In this document: piece by piece, positions 1 to 12,983 of the stretch
Numbering within the stretch: the first letter of the stretch is position 1
How the letters are laid out: every line of letters starts with the position of its first letter
DNA from: Serinus canaria
Taxonomy: Eukaryota > Chordata > Aves > Passeriformes > Fringillidae
DNA length: 64,000 nucleotides
Reading direction: 5' to 3'
NCBI RefSeq assembly: GCF_022539315.1
Contig: NC_066316.1
Coordinates: 24,417,245-24,481,244 of the forward strand
Program-made: the position numbers and the translations under genes
The notes under the pieces: model-generated
Seen by the model: the letters and a program-made list of their open reading frames with translations, nothing else
What the model was told of the DNA's origin: nothing
Database searches by the model: none

Positions 1-315
1 TTATATACCATTTTGATTGTGTATGATGCTTGGGTTTTCAAAATGAATCTGTGAATAAGATATGTAGGGGTTATAAATATCTAATTTATCAGGATGAATC
101 TCTTGAAAAACATTAGATAATGCCAACTTGTTTGTGCAGATATATGATGGAGTTATTAGGTAATTTGTCCAACTCTGGTAATTTTGCTCATCCAGGTATG
201 GTGAGTGAAGAGAAACAGCCAACCTTTGGCTTTTGTTTTACTCTTCTCTTGGTCTTAGAGAAGTGGGGGTGATTTGAGTACATAGTATGAAGTACTAGCT
301 TGGTTTTTATAGGAA

Positions 316-379
316 GACAATACATCTTGCTTATGTACTAAGAAAATGACAATACATCTTGCTTATGTACTAAGAAAAT
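316..379. repeat. 32-bp perfect tandem duplication
   Basis: The unit gacaatacatcttgcttatg + tactaagaaaat occurs twice head to tail at 316-347 and 348-379 without a mismatch, followed by the first two bases of a third copy. Perfect identity suggests a recent event or a copy-number polymorphism. Confidence 0.95.
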
Positions 380-2860
380 GATTTAATGTTTTGTTACATG
401 GTTGGGTACACCTATAGTTATTTGTGACCTATTTATGATCATGATCATCAGCCCCCACAATCATTAGTCCTTTCAGTTCTTCCAGATGAAATGCATCGAA
501 ACATAGAACTTTAGGTGAGCTTCACTAAACTTTCTAGCACTTTTTTTTTGTTTTTCTTTTCTAGTGAATAGGGCAAGAAAGTAAGAAAATGATAACAACT
601 TTACTGGAAATACTTTTTTAAATTTGATTTTTAAAACATGGAGCTTGTAAATTGTTTTTTAGTTGGCTTATTTTTTAGGAAAGGTTGTGTTAGTCCCGTG
701 GGTATCATTCAGTCTGGGGAAGTGAGTAAGATTTTTCTAATTTCTTTCTGCGTTTTAGATTGCCATTTTGTCAGCACTTTGATAGAAGGGATTTGTTGAT
801 GGTCTGTTGCTTTTCTCCTGTAGTATACTAGGGGTTTGTTGGTGTCACTAGGAGTGCCATGGAGTCTTCCACATTTTTTTATCTATTGGGATTCTCTTGT
901 GGCTTTGTAGTGAGGAAACAGAAATGTGATTTCCAGCTGGTTCAACAAACACCTTTAGAATGCCTCTCACAGGTTATGAGCCTTCTAACCCCGTGCTCTT
1001 ATGAATGATATTTCTCTATGAACATTTTCTCTGGACACAATGTCTCTGTTCTGACCAATCTGTGGAATCTGTAGTGCCAAGTTCTCTTAGGAGATGTTTG
1101 TTGCAGTTACAGGGGACAGCACATAGTGAAGGATTGCTCGCTAGAGCTTCCTAGAGCTCATAGAGCAGACGCAGTTAAATGTCAATTCAATTTCAAGGCT
1201 TTCATTCTGGGATAACACAGTGTTCTGGTTAAAAATATGGTGTGTGCAAACAAAATATTTGTATATTTATGAATGGAATGTTTTGGAAATGTTTTCTATA
1301 GCTAAACATGTTGACACATCAACACATCTACCTGGTTTGGTATAAAATAAATGTTAAAAGATACAAGTTTCTTAAGGAATGGAAACTCCAGTTCAGCCAC
1401 TGATTTCTCCTGTGTGCCTGTTTGGAGAAGTCTTTTAAGAATAAGATCTGCTTGGTCTTTTCCAATGATATTTTGTATTGCTACCATTTTTTTTCCTCTA
1501 TGATTGAGAAAACTGGTCTGAGTTATGCATTTCTCAGGATTTTGGCAGTTGGTTGGGGGTTTTTTGACTGAGATGTCAATTTCTGAAGGTTACATTTTGA
1601 GATGTAGATATGGTCCCATTTACTAAAAGAAGAGCTTTGTAAGAAAATATTTTGGAACTTTAAAAAGAAAATTTCAGCGACTTGAAAAAGTTTCAGAATT
1701 ATTCTAAGGAATGTTTGGGAAACATGAAATAAAGTTGATCTGTGCCTTTATCACTGGTAAGGAGTTGGTTTATTGTTTTCCTAGGGTGCCTTTTGTTGTT
1801 GCTGTTGTGTTTTTTTTGTTTGGGTTTTGTTTTTGTTTGTTTGTTTGGGTTTTTAAATTTGGTTGGGATTTTTTTGTTTGTTCTCTTTTAAGTTTTCTTC
1901 CAAAATGTTTCAAGGTATTGAAACAACTTGAGGGGGAGGAGGAAATAAAATTTTCCTTAGGCCATTCTAAAATACTCAGGTACAGAGTAGTTCTCTTGTT
2001 TTCAAAGAATGTCACTAATCTGTGAGGAAATTGTATTGCCTTCTTTCTTTCCCTGGTGTTTCAGGTGGAATTTAATTAAGGAAATTTTTATTTGTCTACC
2101 AGCATCATGTATGGCATCAGCTTAGGTCTGGGAATAGTTCTAGAAGCCGACTGTAGCCACTTAAATCCAGGGATTTGGAATGTTTTATGGGCACTTGAGG
2201 ACTTGATGTTTTTTCACTGTTGATTTATGTTACTATAGAGTTTATGGTAAGATCAGCTTGTTATACAAACCAAAATATTGTCCAGGATCATCTTTTTGGT
2301 CCTGTGCAGCCTCCTGAGCTTAGTAAGAGAGTTCTTTTGGGGTGTGAGCACTCACCAGGTTGTTGTTGTTGGGGTGTTAACTCACTTAGGTTGTAGTCAT
2401 CACCACAGGGTCACTGTGAGGGGGCTGTTCCTTTCTTGGTGTGAAAGAATTGGCCAGCAGCAGAGTAAGGCTTACTGTGAAGGGAAAAGAAGGGAGGGAG
2501 ATGAGGAGAGGATGGCAGGCAGCACAAGAGACAGATATTGCAACAGATAGCGAGAGAGTAAGCGAGTGAGCTTGGAGAGGTGGGACAGAGACACTCAGCT
2601 CATTAAAATGGGTGAAGCAAGCATAAAGGGGTGGCATAGAGAAGTTTCCTAACTAAATGGTGTGATTGAGAAATGGCCAGCTGTAGCTGAATCTATAAAA
2701 TCTAAATGATTGTTTATCTTCAGTAGAATTAAAGTAAGTATTTTAGGGCAAGGTTTTAATAGCTGTGGAGAGGAGACTGTGTCATATTTATGCCAGCGCT
2801 GGTTTTGGGTTACAGCAAAGGGCTCAAGTTCTTATTTCCTTCTTTTGCAATAGATTGCAA

Positions 2861-2965
2861 AGAATCATTGAATATCCTGTATCACAAGGGACACATGAAG
2901 ATAATTGGGTCCAACACCTGGCCCTGCACAGGGACCATTCCAAGAACCATACCATGTTTGAGGTT
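2861..2965 (-). mobile_element. CR1 LINE 3' end fragment, antisense
   Basis: The plus strand starts agaatcattgaatatcctg and continues gggtccaacacctggccctg and caagaaccataccatg. This is the reverse complement of a CR1 3' terminus of the same general type as the copy at 18136, but more diverged. The small open frames across it are by-products of the repeat. Confidence 0.75.
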
Positions 2966-3625
2966 TATTCACTACTACTTTCTTGAAGCTGAGTGGGGTG
3001 ACTTGAGTGCATGATGCCATTTTTTGCAGTTCTTTGCACTTTAAATTCTTTATCTGATCATGTGTTATCATGTAATACTATGTCTGAAGTCATTCTCTTT
3101 TGCAACTCCTCAGCCAGCTTTTGCCTAGTCAACCATATGGTGAGGGTATAAAAAAAATTACTGTTGTTGTAGTCCTTCATCTTCTGACTTATTAAAGAAG
3201 GTTTGTTTCATTTAGGTGTGCTGAGATGCTGACTAAATGCCAAGAATATTTCTGGGCTGTGATAAAGCCCATGCAGAATGTATTTTTTCCTCATTAACAG
3301 AATTGATATTCTTTGTGAATGAGATAGGACTCAATTAAAAAAACCTCAGAGATATTTGTTTCATTGACTGAGATGAAAGGTAAAATGAAATTTTTCTAGA
3401 CTACAGAAGCTGACAAAAAATCACATTCAATCTCAGTTGTTCTTTTAAGAGATCACTTACTGGCTTTACTTGTTGTGCATTTTTAGAACTTTTATTCTTT
3501 TGCTCTTGATCAGTCATGTTTCATGTCACATTGCTTTGTAAAATGGTGTTTCTGCTACAGAATTTTTGTATGTGATAGATATCTAGGAGGAGAAGAGTCC
3601 TGCTAGGCATTCCTGGTTAGACAAT

Positions 3626-3692
3626 CATTAGGGTTGGGAAAGACCTTCAAGATCCAGTCTTTGACTGAACACTGCCATGCCCACTGAACTTT
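3626..3692 (-). mobile_element. CR1 LINE 3' end fragment, antisense
   Basis: The plus strand has caatcattagggttgggaaa, then gaccttcaagatccagtctt and gaacactgccatgcccactg, matching the reverse complement of another avian CR1 3' end subtype. It is short and diverged; the right border is unclear. Confidence 0.7.
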
Positions 3693-5546
3693 ATCATCAG
3701 ATGTTGGAGTCTGTACTCAGTTCTTACTTTTGTATGACTTTGATGTGTTGCAATCAGAAACAAATTCTCTCTGTACTTCAGTATTTTTGCCTGTAAAACA
3801 ATGCTCCTATTAGAAGTTCTTATTAAAGTTGGTGAAAAATATTTAATATGCCAATATATTCTTATAGTTGTTGTTAAAAGATCTCAAAGTGCCTTACAAA
3901 CACTTGTAGTTTATTTTCTATATAATATCAAGAATGTTCCAGCATCCCTGGAAATGGTTTGATCTTGCAGAGCAGTTTAGCTGCTGCTGTGTCTTCTTTC
4001 CTTCACTTAAGGGTGTGATTTGTATTGAGGGGAGGAACATTTTGCATATTGTCTATGTTAACTGCCACCATTCCAGGTGCATCTGAGAGAATGAAGCTGT
4101 TAATATTCCATCTGATTTTTGAGAAGCATTTTATTTCAGTAGAGCTGCAGGCTAGCAGGTATCATTGAAGATGTTAAGAAAATGAGCTTAACTTGAGCAG
4201 TAGTGTTTAGCAGATTACTCACTGACGTTCCCAAAGATACTCAAAACTGAAATGTGAATTGCTTTTCATGTGTCATCAGGTTTTTCAACATATGGTTGCT
4301 GTTGCATAGCAGTATTTTTAATACTCAACTCCAGGAAAAACACTAGAATTTTTCCTGCCCTCTACAACAATAAAAAAAAAAAAAATCAATTTAGAAAGTT
4401 GTATGAAAAAGTTATGGGTGTGGAGACCCTTGGAGATGAGGAAAGAGCTCCAGAGTAAAATGTCTAAAGCACCTTGTGTTTTTCAGTGTTCTGTTATCTC
4501 AGTCACATATTTGACTCAGTAGAATTCAAGACATGTATAAAATACTATAGCTGGACTATTTTTGTCCAATCAGACTATAACACAACCAGAAACTTGGTGG
4601 ATTATTTTTTTTTCTTTGGTTCTGGTTCTTTTTCATCATAGTAGTTCTTGTACATCAAGCTAAACAGGTTCTCATAAAGGATACAGCATTTCTTTAACCA
4701 CAATCCCTTTTCTGAAAAATCACTTTAAGATGACTTTTCCTGTTACCTAATTCAAGTCACATAATGTCTTAGCATAAAAAGTTTGTTTTGGCTGGAGATT
4801 TTATTTGAAATCCTAAATTGTCTTTTTTTTTGGTTTCACTGCATCCCTTGATACCTGTTGTCTTTGTAGCCTATGTTCAGTTAGAATCACCCTTGGTGGA
4901 ATAAACCCAAGAGACAAATATTAATTCTTCTACTACATACAATCCATTTTCTCTGTCTTGATAATTTTAAATGTTGAAATAATTCATAGTTTCTAAAAAA
5001 AAAAAAAAGTTCCAAACAACAAAAATCAACTCCATGGTGAATACTTTTTTAGTCTTGCTTATGGTCATGTTGGTGAAAAACAAAACAAAACAAAACAATT
5101 CTTTAGAGCTTAAGAGCTCAGTTGATTTGTGTCTCTTACAGTAGTGTAACACTTCCATGGAATTTAGTGGCTTTTGGAAAGTTTTCTGTTAGGTTACAGT
5201 TGATTTTTTCAATTGCCCCTGGTGAGCAGACCTCTCTTGCTTGCTGTTAAGAAAAGAGATCTGTCGATATCACCCTGTGATGAGAGATCGCATTTTTCCA
5301 GTTGGATGGGAGTAAAAGGAGCTAAGGCCTGGAAAGACAGAGCTGGGAATGAGAGGTAGGAGAGGCTCTTGAATTGTGTATGAGGAGGAAGGCTTGGCTG
5401 TTAGATGTGCCTGAGGAGTGGGTGAGCAGACTCGTGTAACTGGTTCAGTGAGATACTGCCTTGTTAATCTCAAGGCTTCTGTAAATACAAACCAGTGTTT
5501 GTTTGTAGCTCAGTGTCCCTGGCTCTGTCATCTTTGTCCACATACA

Positions 5547-5561
5547 CCCCCCCCCCCCCCC
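5547..5561. repeat. Poly-C run, 15 bases
   Basis: There are fifteen uninterrupted C bases after catacac. Long C runs are rare in AT-rich introns and the length may be a sequencing or assembly artefact. Confidence 0.95.
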
Positions 5562-7940
5562 AAGAATTAGGAGAAAATTAGTTTTGATCTCACATAGTTG
5601 CCCTCTTCTCTTTGAGGACAAGACATTTTTCAGAAGTCCCTGTCTGTGAGCAGCTCATCAGAAGGCTCTTGGGTTGGTGAATGGAGACAAAGCCAAATAT
5701 AGTAAGCCAGGAAATTTGGGTGTATAGGTTCCAAAGTTGCTTTTGTTGTCCTTTTACATGTTAATATCATTTACAGTCATCTGATAGAGACATGTAAATG
5801 AAGAAGGAGCAAATTCAGTTTTGTTGTGTTGCTTCTGGAAATCCTGAAGTCTGTGATGTGGGAGAGACACACCCTAGGATGATACAGATAACAAATTCTT
5901 TAATCAGTGGCAGAGTAGCTTTTATGCTAAGGCACTTACATGAGTCTATCTTTTTCACTGAAAATGAGCATGGGATTTTTTTGTGGGGAAGACATGATCT
6001 CTTTGATCTCCTGAGAGAGGGGAACATCAAGTTTTCCTTCATTTACCCAAGAGAATGCCATCAGTTGTAATTCATTTGAAAAGGTGGGGAGAAAATTCAG
6101 AACTTGCTGAAATACAGCAAGCCCTGTTGAAAAGTACTTCCTTGTCACCAAGGGAAAACTTGTCTCAAGGCTCCCAATTATTCTTTTCAAGGGTGCTTTG
6201 GGTAGTATCATAAATTATGTGTTTTCTTCATTTGATTTTTGTTCAAGAACTTGTGAATGTTTTCTCTTCTCAACAGGGAAAGCAATAAAGAAGCAGTAAT
6301 GAGGAGTGTTTTGCTTCTGACAATATCTGAGTATTCTTTTTGTGACTGACATTTAGAATTAGTAGTTTTATTGTCTCATTAACAAGTTTACTGTCAGCCC
6401 CAAGTATCTTGTAGAGTTATTAACTTCTGTGTCTGTTCAGGCTCCTCCTTTGGTACAGAGTGGCTTGTTAGATTGTGAATGTTAATGATCTTCTCCTAAT
6501 GCATGAATGGATTTACAACTAAGTTCATAATTTTAGGAGTTTCTAGCTCTTATGGAAAGCTTGCATAAACACATTTTTTTTCACCTGTGTATGTGTGATC
6601 TGCATTTGGCTCATGCATGGCTTCTTTGCATATAAAAAATTGTTTGCTCTGTGCAATTTGTATAACTACATCTGAATTTTTGCATGGACTGAATTTTTGC
6701 TGGCTAGCAACTGCTAGCTTCATCTTTAGACCTCCAAAGCATAAACTTATAATTTTGGGCAAGTGTGTGTAAGTTAATTTTCTTTCAAATTCAACAATCT
6801 TATTTTCTGAACACAGAATTTAAGAGGCTTGAATACATTGCTGCCAATTTCTCTGTAGAAACAAACTAAACCTAAAATCTGGATTAATTCTGTGAATTTG
6901 CTGTGAAGAGTGACAAACTGTAAAATATCAGTTCATGTTTATGCTTAGAACTGTTTATAAGATATATGAAGCTCAGTTTTTATTTTTATTACTTAAATAC
7001 CAGAAGTATTTATTAAGTTTCCTTAGTAAAGAACTCAGTAGGGTACAAAAGGTGTCATTTTTTTTGAGCTCTACTCCCAAAATAAATTCTTCACATTTGA
7101 GTCTTTAGAAGGAGAGAGTATTCACAGAAAATTGCCAAAGCATTGTGCATTCCCCTGTTTCCCTGTGTTCCTTAGGATTCATTTCCTCATGGTCAAGTTT
7201 AAATACACATGCCATTGTTACTGTACTTGTTCAGGGTTTCTTTTGATTTGTGGAAAACATGTAACTGTTTTCTCTCAGTTTCCTGCCTCTTTCATGTTTC
7301 TTAATTGTGCATGCCAGTGATGCTGCACTGTTTTCTTGGTACCCTTAAAATACCTGTGGTATTTAAATTGATATTATTGATCATAACTTTTTGTCTCTTG
7401 AAGATAAGTAGATTTCCATAATCTCAAATGGTTCCACTTCTTTTTGTTTTCCCTTGGCTCCTAATTTTAGTGACTTTTCCCACTTCCCAGTGCACTCACA
7501 CTGTACCAAAGCACCTGAGGCATAAATTTTGGACTACAAAAATATTGCTAGGTTATTTCTATCTGTAAAGCTCCAATAAGAGATGCATTTCACATCTTCA
7601 GAGAGTTCTCTGATAGTCTAATTGAATCAGCAGTTTATATAATTTATACATTTGAATGATGTAAACTCACTATTAATATAGAAAGACTTTCCCATCATGC
7701 AATGGCAATTACATGTGTGATGTGGGAATCGGGTCTGATGATTTAAAGGCTTACCAGCAGTAATTCTTGAATGTCTGTATTCTGCAGTGGAATGAAGTGT
7801 GCAATAGTTGCCCTTGGTAATACTCATGCATGCCTGTAACTGCACACATGCTGGTGGAGGTGGAGCTTTTCAGCTTGGGCAAGGCTCTGGGTGTGAGTGA
7901 GTGTAGTGCTTCCTACCCAAGCTGATTCATGCAGTGCTCT

Positions 7941-7962
7941 GTGTGTATATATATATGTGTAT
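7941..7962. repeat. (TG)n/(TA)n mixed microsatellite
   Basis: The run gtgtgtatatatatatgtgt is followed by at. Confidence 0.9.
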
Positions 7963-10900
7963 TTATGGTGTGAGGTATTATGGACTAGGTAGAAGTAGCA
8001 GATAAGATGAATGTATAAAGCAGCTGTGTGATTTGTCTGTAAACTCTCTTTCTGGTAAAGGAAGTCTGCACAAGTAACAGGACTCAAAGTCAGCAAATAT
8101 GTTGAGTTTGTCATGCCCCAAACCATATGGAATGGGTGGCCAGAGTGGCTGTGCTGTTTCACAGTGCAGTTTGTCTGTTTGATCAATATTTTGGTTTTTA
8201 CCTCAGCTACTGTTTGTAACCTTCTCTGATCAAGTGAAGATTTGTAGTGTGAATCTGCTTTGCTTCTGGTTTTGATATGCAAGAAATGATTCTGTGATCC
8301 TTGCAGAGAAATTGTTTTGTACTGATGTGGAATATGTCACTCCCATAAGCAAAAAAAGTTTGAGTGGTAAAAAGTGCAATGTTTTTTCAGTAAAAGCCTG
8401 TTCTACATTATCAAATTCCTAAAAGACTTCAGGAAGCTGGGTAGTTCATTTTGACTGTCACCTACTGCCTGAATCCAAAACCTGTTTGAGGGTTTATCAC
8501 AGTGCCTAGAATGTCTCTGTGCAGGTTGCAGAGTTGCTGGGCTATGCATAGAGCACCATATATGCATATATCCAGGGGTTATGTGAGTGCATGTGCCTTT
8601 TTTTACTGGTACAACAGGTTAAACATCTATTCAAATCCAGCACAACTAAATTAGCTATCTTCCCTTTTTTGATATGCTGAATGATAGAATTAATTTTCAA
8701 ATTGTTCTTGTTTTTGTGTAGGATTGTGACAGTGATAAGCAATGATGAAGGGAGTCATGTTTCAGTTTCCTGTATGAAAAGTGCAGCCTTGTTTTGGCTT
8801 AAACCAGAGTAGAAATAGTGTTGGCAGAGTTGGTGACCTGGTGATTAACTATGTTAATCTCTTAACATAGTTGATGGAAAAAAAGATGGGGAAAAAAATT
8901 ATCCTTTAAGTCTTGCACAGACCATCAGAGTGAATGAACTCTTCTTCCTGCTTGGCTTGTCAGGTCTATAGACAGAAAAGCTTTCTTACCATGTTGGCAT
9001 GGAGCAGGCATTCTCTTGGATAATATTCTCATTTCCTAATCCCACACCTAGAGCCTTAATGTATATTGACTGAGTTTATCCAAGAACAGGATATACAAAT
9101 CCTTTTATTTTCTTTCTTTTTTTCCCCCCTTTTCTTTCTTTTTATTTTCTCCCTACTGCTTTTTTTCTTCCTGCAAAAAGTCCAACAAATTCAGCCCTTC
9201 TGTAAGGAGATGCTGTAGAAGATAAATAATTTGTGTTTTATAAGCAGAATCATATGCCATTCTGAGTAGGGGTAGGAGAGTTCTTGTACAATCTGTGCCT
9301 TTTCATCTCTGCCAACAAATTTTGAAAAGTTGTTTATCGGCTTTTGAGGATGTGAACTGAATATTAGAAAAGCAGTTTAGATCTCTGAAACTCTGTGGTT
9401 ATTGTCACACAGTGCAAGAAAATGCCAGTGTAGATCTTAAACATGGACTTTGGGCTCTTACAGAAAACATAAGAGCACATTTTTTGTGTGCTTTGTTCTT
9501 CTCATGCTACATTTACTATTTTTTATATATTAGCATTACATTTTCTTAAGGAGAGACAACCATGCAGCTTGTTAACCAACTAGATCAAACAGACCTGTTG
9601 CCTATGCTAAAGGAAAGATTATCCTGTATAAACAAGATATGAGCAGGAGTTTCACATAAAAATGGTGAAAATCTTAGTGATGGGAAAAATTATTATTAGC
9701 AGCTGTCTCAGGAAAATGGAATATACAAATCTCCCTTTTCCTAAAATCAGGTGTAGTAGCTATTCATGCAGGTTACATGGCAGTGTTGCAGGTAGCCTCT
9801 GTATTTCTTGAGCCAGATGATGGATTTAAAAATTATTTCTTGGGTGCTGTCAGATTCACCATGTACCCTTTTGCTCCTGGTGGTCTGCCAGCCTGGATTT
9901 GAGGGTAGAACTAAAATTTCCTTTCATTCCCACACAGCTCTAAACATATGTACACTTTGGAAAAACCACTAATTGACTTCTGATTCAGCTGATGAGCTGG
10001 ATGTAACCAGTAACTGGATGTTCATCATGTTGCAAATGCCAGTGTTCATGGCACAGTTTTGGCTCTGCTGCTTGCTGCTCCTAATGAGCTGCTCAAAGAA
10101 ACACCAGCCAGGACTGTTGCTTCTCACATCCTGCAGCAGCTTGCTGTAGTTGATACAGATGTACACATGACCAAACACAACCTGAGCCCTCTAACAGGAT
10201 ATTTTTCTCCTTTGGGAGAATTTGCATTTGAATAGGTGAAACAGAAATCAGATAAAAGGGATCTCATGCTTCTGTAGGACCTTCTGTTCTGTAGTGTTGT
10301 TACAAACTAGCTTGCAGTGCTGAAAAATGGTTAAAGAACTATTGTGCTTGCTTTTGCATTTATTCATGTTATATTTAACTTATTAGGATCTATTTATTAA
10401 TGTAGCACATCATGATTCATAGTACTGATGGGGGTAATCCTTCCTTGCTTTCCACCCACAAGCTCCTAGCTCTCAAAAATCTCCAGAACCAGTTATCAAA
10501 TAACCTCCACCCATCCAGTTTGGGAAGGTGAACTTATCTGCTAATGAAAGGTCTGATGTTTTCCATAAAATATTTTCTCTACAGGCCTGTGATAAATGTG
10601 ACATGGTTGTCCAATTGCTTATGACTGACTATTGTCCTGGAAATTGTTATTATCATAACATGCTACTTGGAAGTATCCAAAAACCCATTTTGCATTCTTT
10701 TGGAAAGAATTTTTATTATTGGACAGTAGGTGTGGCATATTAGTTCTTAATGGCTACACAGTAGTTATTTCTTTGTTTTGTGACTTTCTGCAGAAAAATA
10801 ATGATGAGGTAGTGTGGGAAGATCACCTGGATAATTGTGTCAGAAAACTGGATAATCCCTTAGAGGCCACATGTATATCCATGCTATCCAGCAGGAATTA

Positions 10901-11099
10901 AAAGTAGACCTGTTCCCTGTAAACACAAGTGGTCCCTTCTTTTTTTCCTACCTGCAAAATTGCTCAGATTGATGCTTTAGATAGCAATATGCTATTTACA
11001 TGACCTGTAATGCATACAAACTGTTCTTTGGATTTCTTACCCTATCTGAAAGGAACAGCAAATATCAAATTGATGTTAGACATTCTAAGTCATCTGAAC

Positions 11100-11345
11100 A
11101 TTGCAACAGACGTGCTATATGTAAAGCTAATTAATTCAGCTTTGGGAAGCGCTTCCTCACTCAAATTGAAAGTGTAACCATGCATAGTCTAGCTCACAAA
11201 ATTGATTAAATGGCCTTACTACAGCTTTAGGGGATTAAATATCACAACTAAGTTAGTACAATGAAACGTGGCAAGAAGCCTCATGCAGATGAGCAAATTG
11301 GCCTACTGCTAACCTAAGAGAGCTCTTCATTCACAGTCTGAATAA
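11100..11345. promoter_or_regulatory. Candidate intronic regulatory block
   Basis: The block contains a homeodomain-type TAATTAATT (11128-11136), a perfect 12-base palindrome GGAAGCGCTTCC (11145-11156) that reads as two inverted ETS-like GGAA halves, and a POU-like ATGCAGATGAGCAAAT from about 11283. It is complex and not repeat-like. This is motif reading only. Confidence 0.28.
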
Positions 11346-12194
11346 AGCTGTTCAGATGGTTGGACTTACTGCTTTTCTTTTGTATGAAATTTGGCAGTAA
11401 TTAGATTTACTCTCTCTCCCCCAAAATCTATATTTATAATTGTTACTGCTGTAGCATCTAACTACCAAATGTGCATTTGAAGTTTTTGCTACAACCATCT
11501 AAGCTTAAAGAGACTTATGCACAGCCACCTTTCCTTTGATGTGTGGTAAACTTGCTACTCTTCAGCATTCCCAGCTTTTTATTTGTAGGTTTGAAAATAT
11601 GTTGTTGATACTTGCAGTGTGCATATTTTTTAGTCTGAGTGTTGAAGAAAAAGGTATACGGGAAAGGAAGAAGGTTTGCAAAGTTTTCTGAAAGTGAGAC
11701 TTTCTTTGAACATAAAATTCTGATCTCACACTGATCTAATACAACTTTAAAAGTATTTTAACAATGAAATGGCTGTAACTCCACAAATTTCCACAAATAT
11801 TGTTGGATTTGAATGCTTGCATAAGCTGGGTACAGCTAAGCTGAGATATGGTTTCAAGCAGTGAAGGTAGGAAGTTCATGCACTGTACCTTTGGGTACTC
11901 TGCTGTTTTCATCCAGCATTGGTCTGTGCCGCTGTTGAAAGGAGTCTTGTGCTTTCCCATTGTGCCTTCCCAGTCTCCTATTTCTGCTTTTTTCTCTTTC
12001 TCTTTTTCTTATTTTTTTTTCTTTGTAGCAGGCCAAGCAGTTGGAATTGACCTGGATTAAGGGACAATGAGGTGAATAAAAAACTGATTGCATGGTCTGA
12101 GTCAGAGGGTGGTGGTTAAGTGTCCACACTGTTTGTGGAGTCTCATGGGAATCTCCATGGGGACCTTCTTTAGCAGTGGCTGGAGCAGGCAATA

Positions 12195-12983
12195 TGCTGC
12201 ACTCTTATCATCATTGCAGGTGACACAAGCATGAAGGGGATGACTAGCTGATGGCTTGAGGGAAGGGCTGGTATGCAGGGATTCCTAGAAAGCAGGAGGA
12301 GTGCTTTGTCAAGAACATGAAGATGTTCAGTATGGACAAATGCATCTAGGAAGGAAGAGCTCCTGGCAGGAGCATAAGCTGAGAACAGGGGACCTTGGGG
12401 GAGCAGCTCTGCAGGAATGGCCCTGAGCTGCCTGTAGAAAACTCCCTGACTAGGAAGGGAGTTGGCCAAGAGCATCCTGGGCTGTATCACCAGGCACATA
12501 GCCAGTAGATCAAGGCAAGAGATTTTTCTCCCTGATTATTCAGCACCCACTGCATTACAATGAATTATATTTCATCCAGTTTTAGGTTCCTGATAAAAGG
12601 AAAGTTGCTGATAAATTGGAATGCATTCAGCAAAAACCATCATGATAGGCACTTGCCCTTCTAGGAGAGTCATCTGGAATAGCCCTTTCTCAATTTGGAG
12701 AAGAGGTGAACTCCCAGAGCCTGTGGGGGTTACAGACCAGGAGATGAAGTTGAACTCTCGGCAGGGACTGGATTGAAACAGGAGTGATCCAGATTAGTTA
12801 AATACATGTAGAAGCTTTTCTCCATTACTGGGGGATGGGGAGCTTATGTGGTCTTTTGTCTTCAGAGATTTTCAATTACTGAGTCCCAGGGACTGACCTC
12901 ACAGCTGAGCCTATTTTGAAGTATAGTGTTTGCAAGGGACTTCCTGAGGCTTTTTCCAGCCTGAATTACTGTTTCCATGATTT
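12195..12983 (+). mobile_element. CR1 LINE fragment, sense, 3' part of ORF2 and 3' UTR
   Basis: The sequence follows the 3' portion of avian CR1. Near 12220 a degenerate form of the reverse-transcriptase segment FADDTKLG is seen (gcaggtgacacaagc). Around 12460-12520 it reads gccaagagcatcctgggctg and then catagccagtagatcaaggc. The end near 12940-12983 has gggacttcctgaggc and ccagcctgaattactgtttc, which is the CR1 3' terminus. The reading frame is broken throughout, so this is an old dead copy. The 5' end is truncated, as usual for CR1. The left border is approximate. Confidence 0.75.

Noticed and set aside
7824..8282. 152-codon minus-strand open frame
   Set aside because: It is rich in H, T and S with CA/TG microsatellite content, no recognisable motif and no supporting context.
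9969..10178. 69-codon minus-strand frame, considered as a processed pseudogene
   Set aside because: The protein matches nothing that I recognise and no poly-A tail or flanking duplication is seen.
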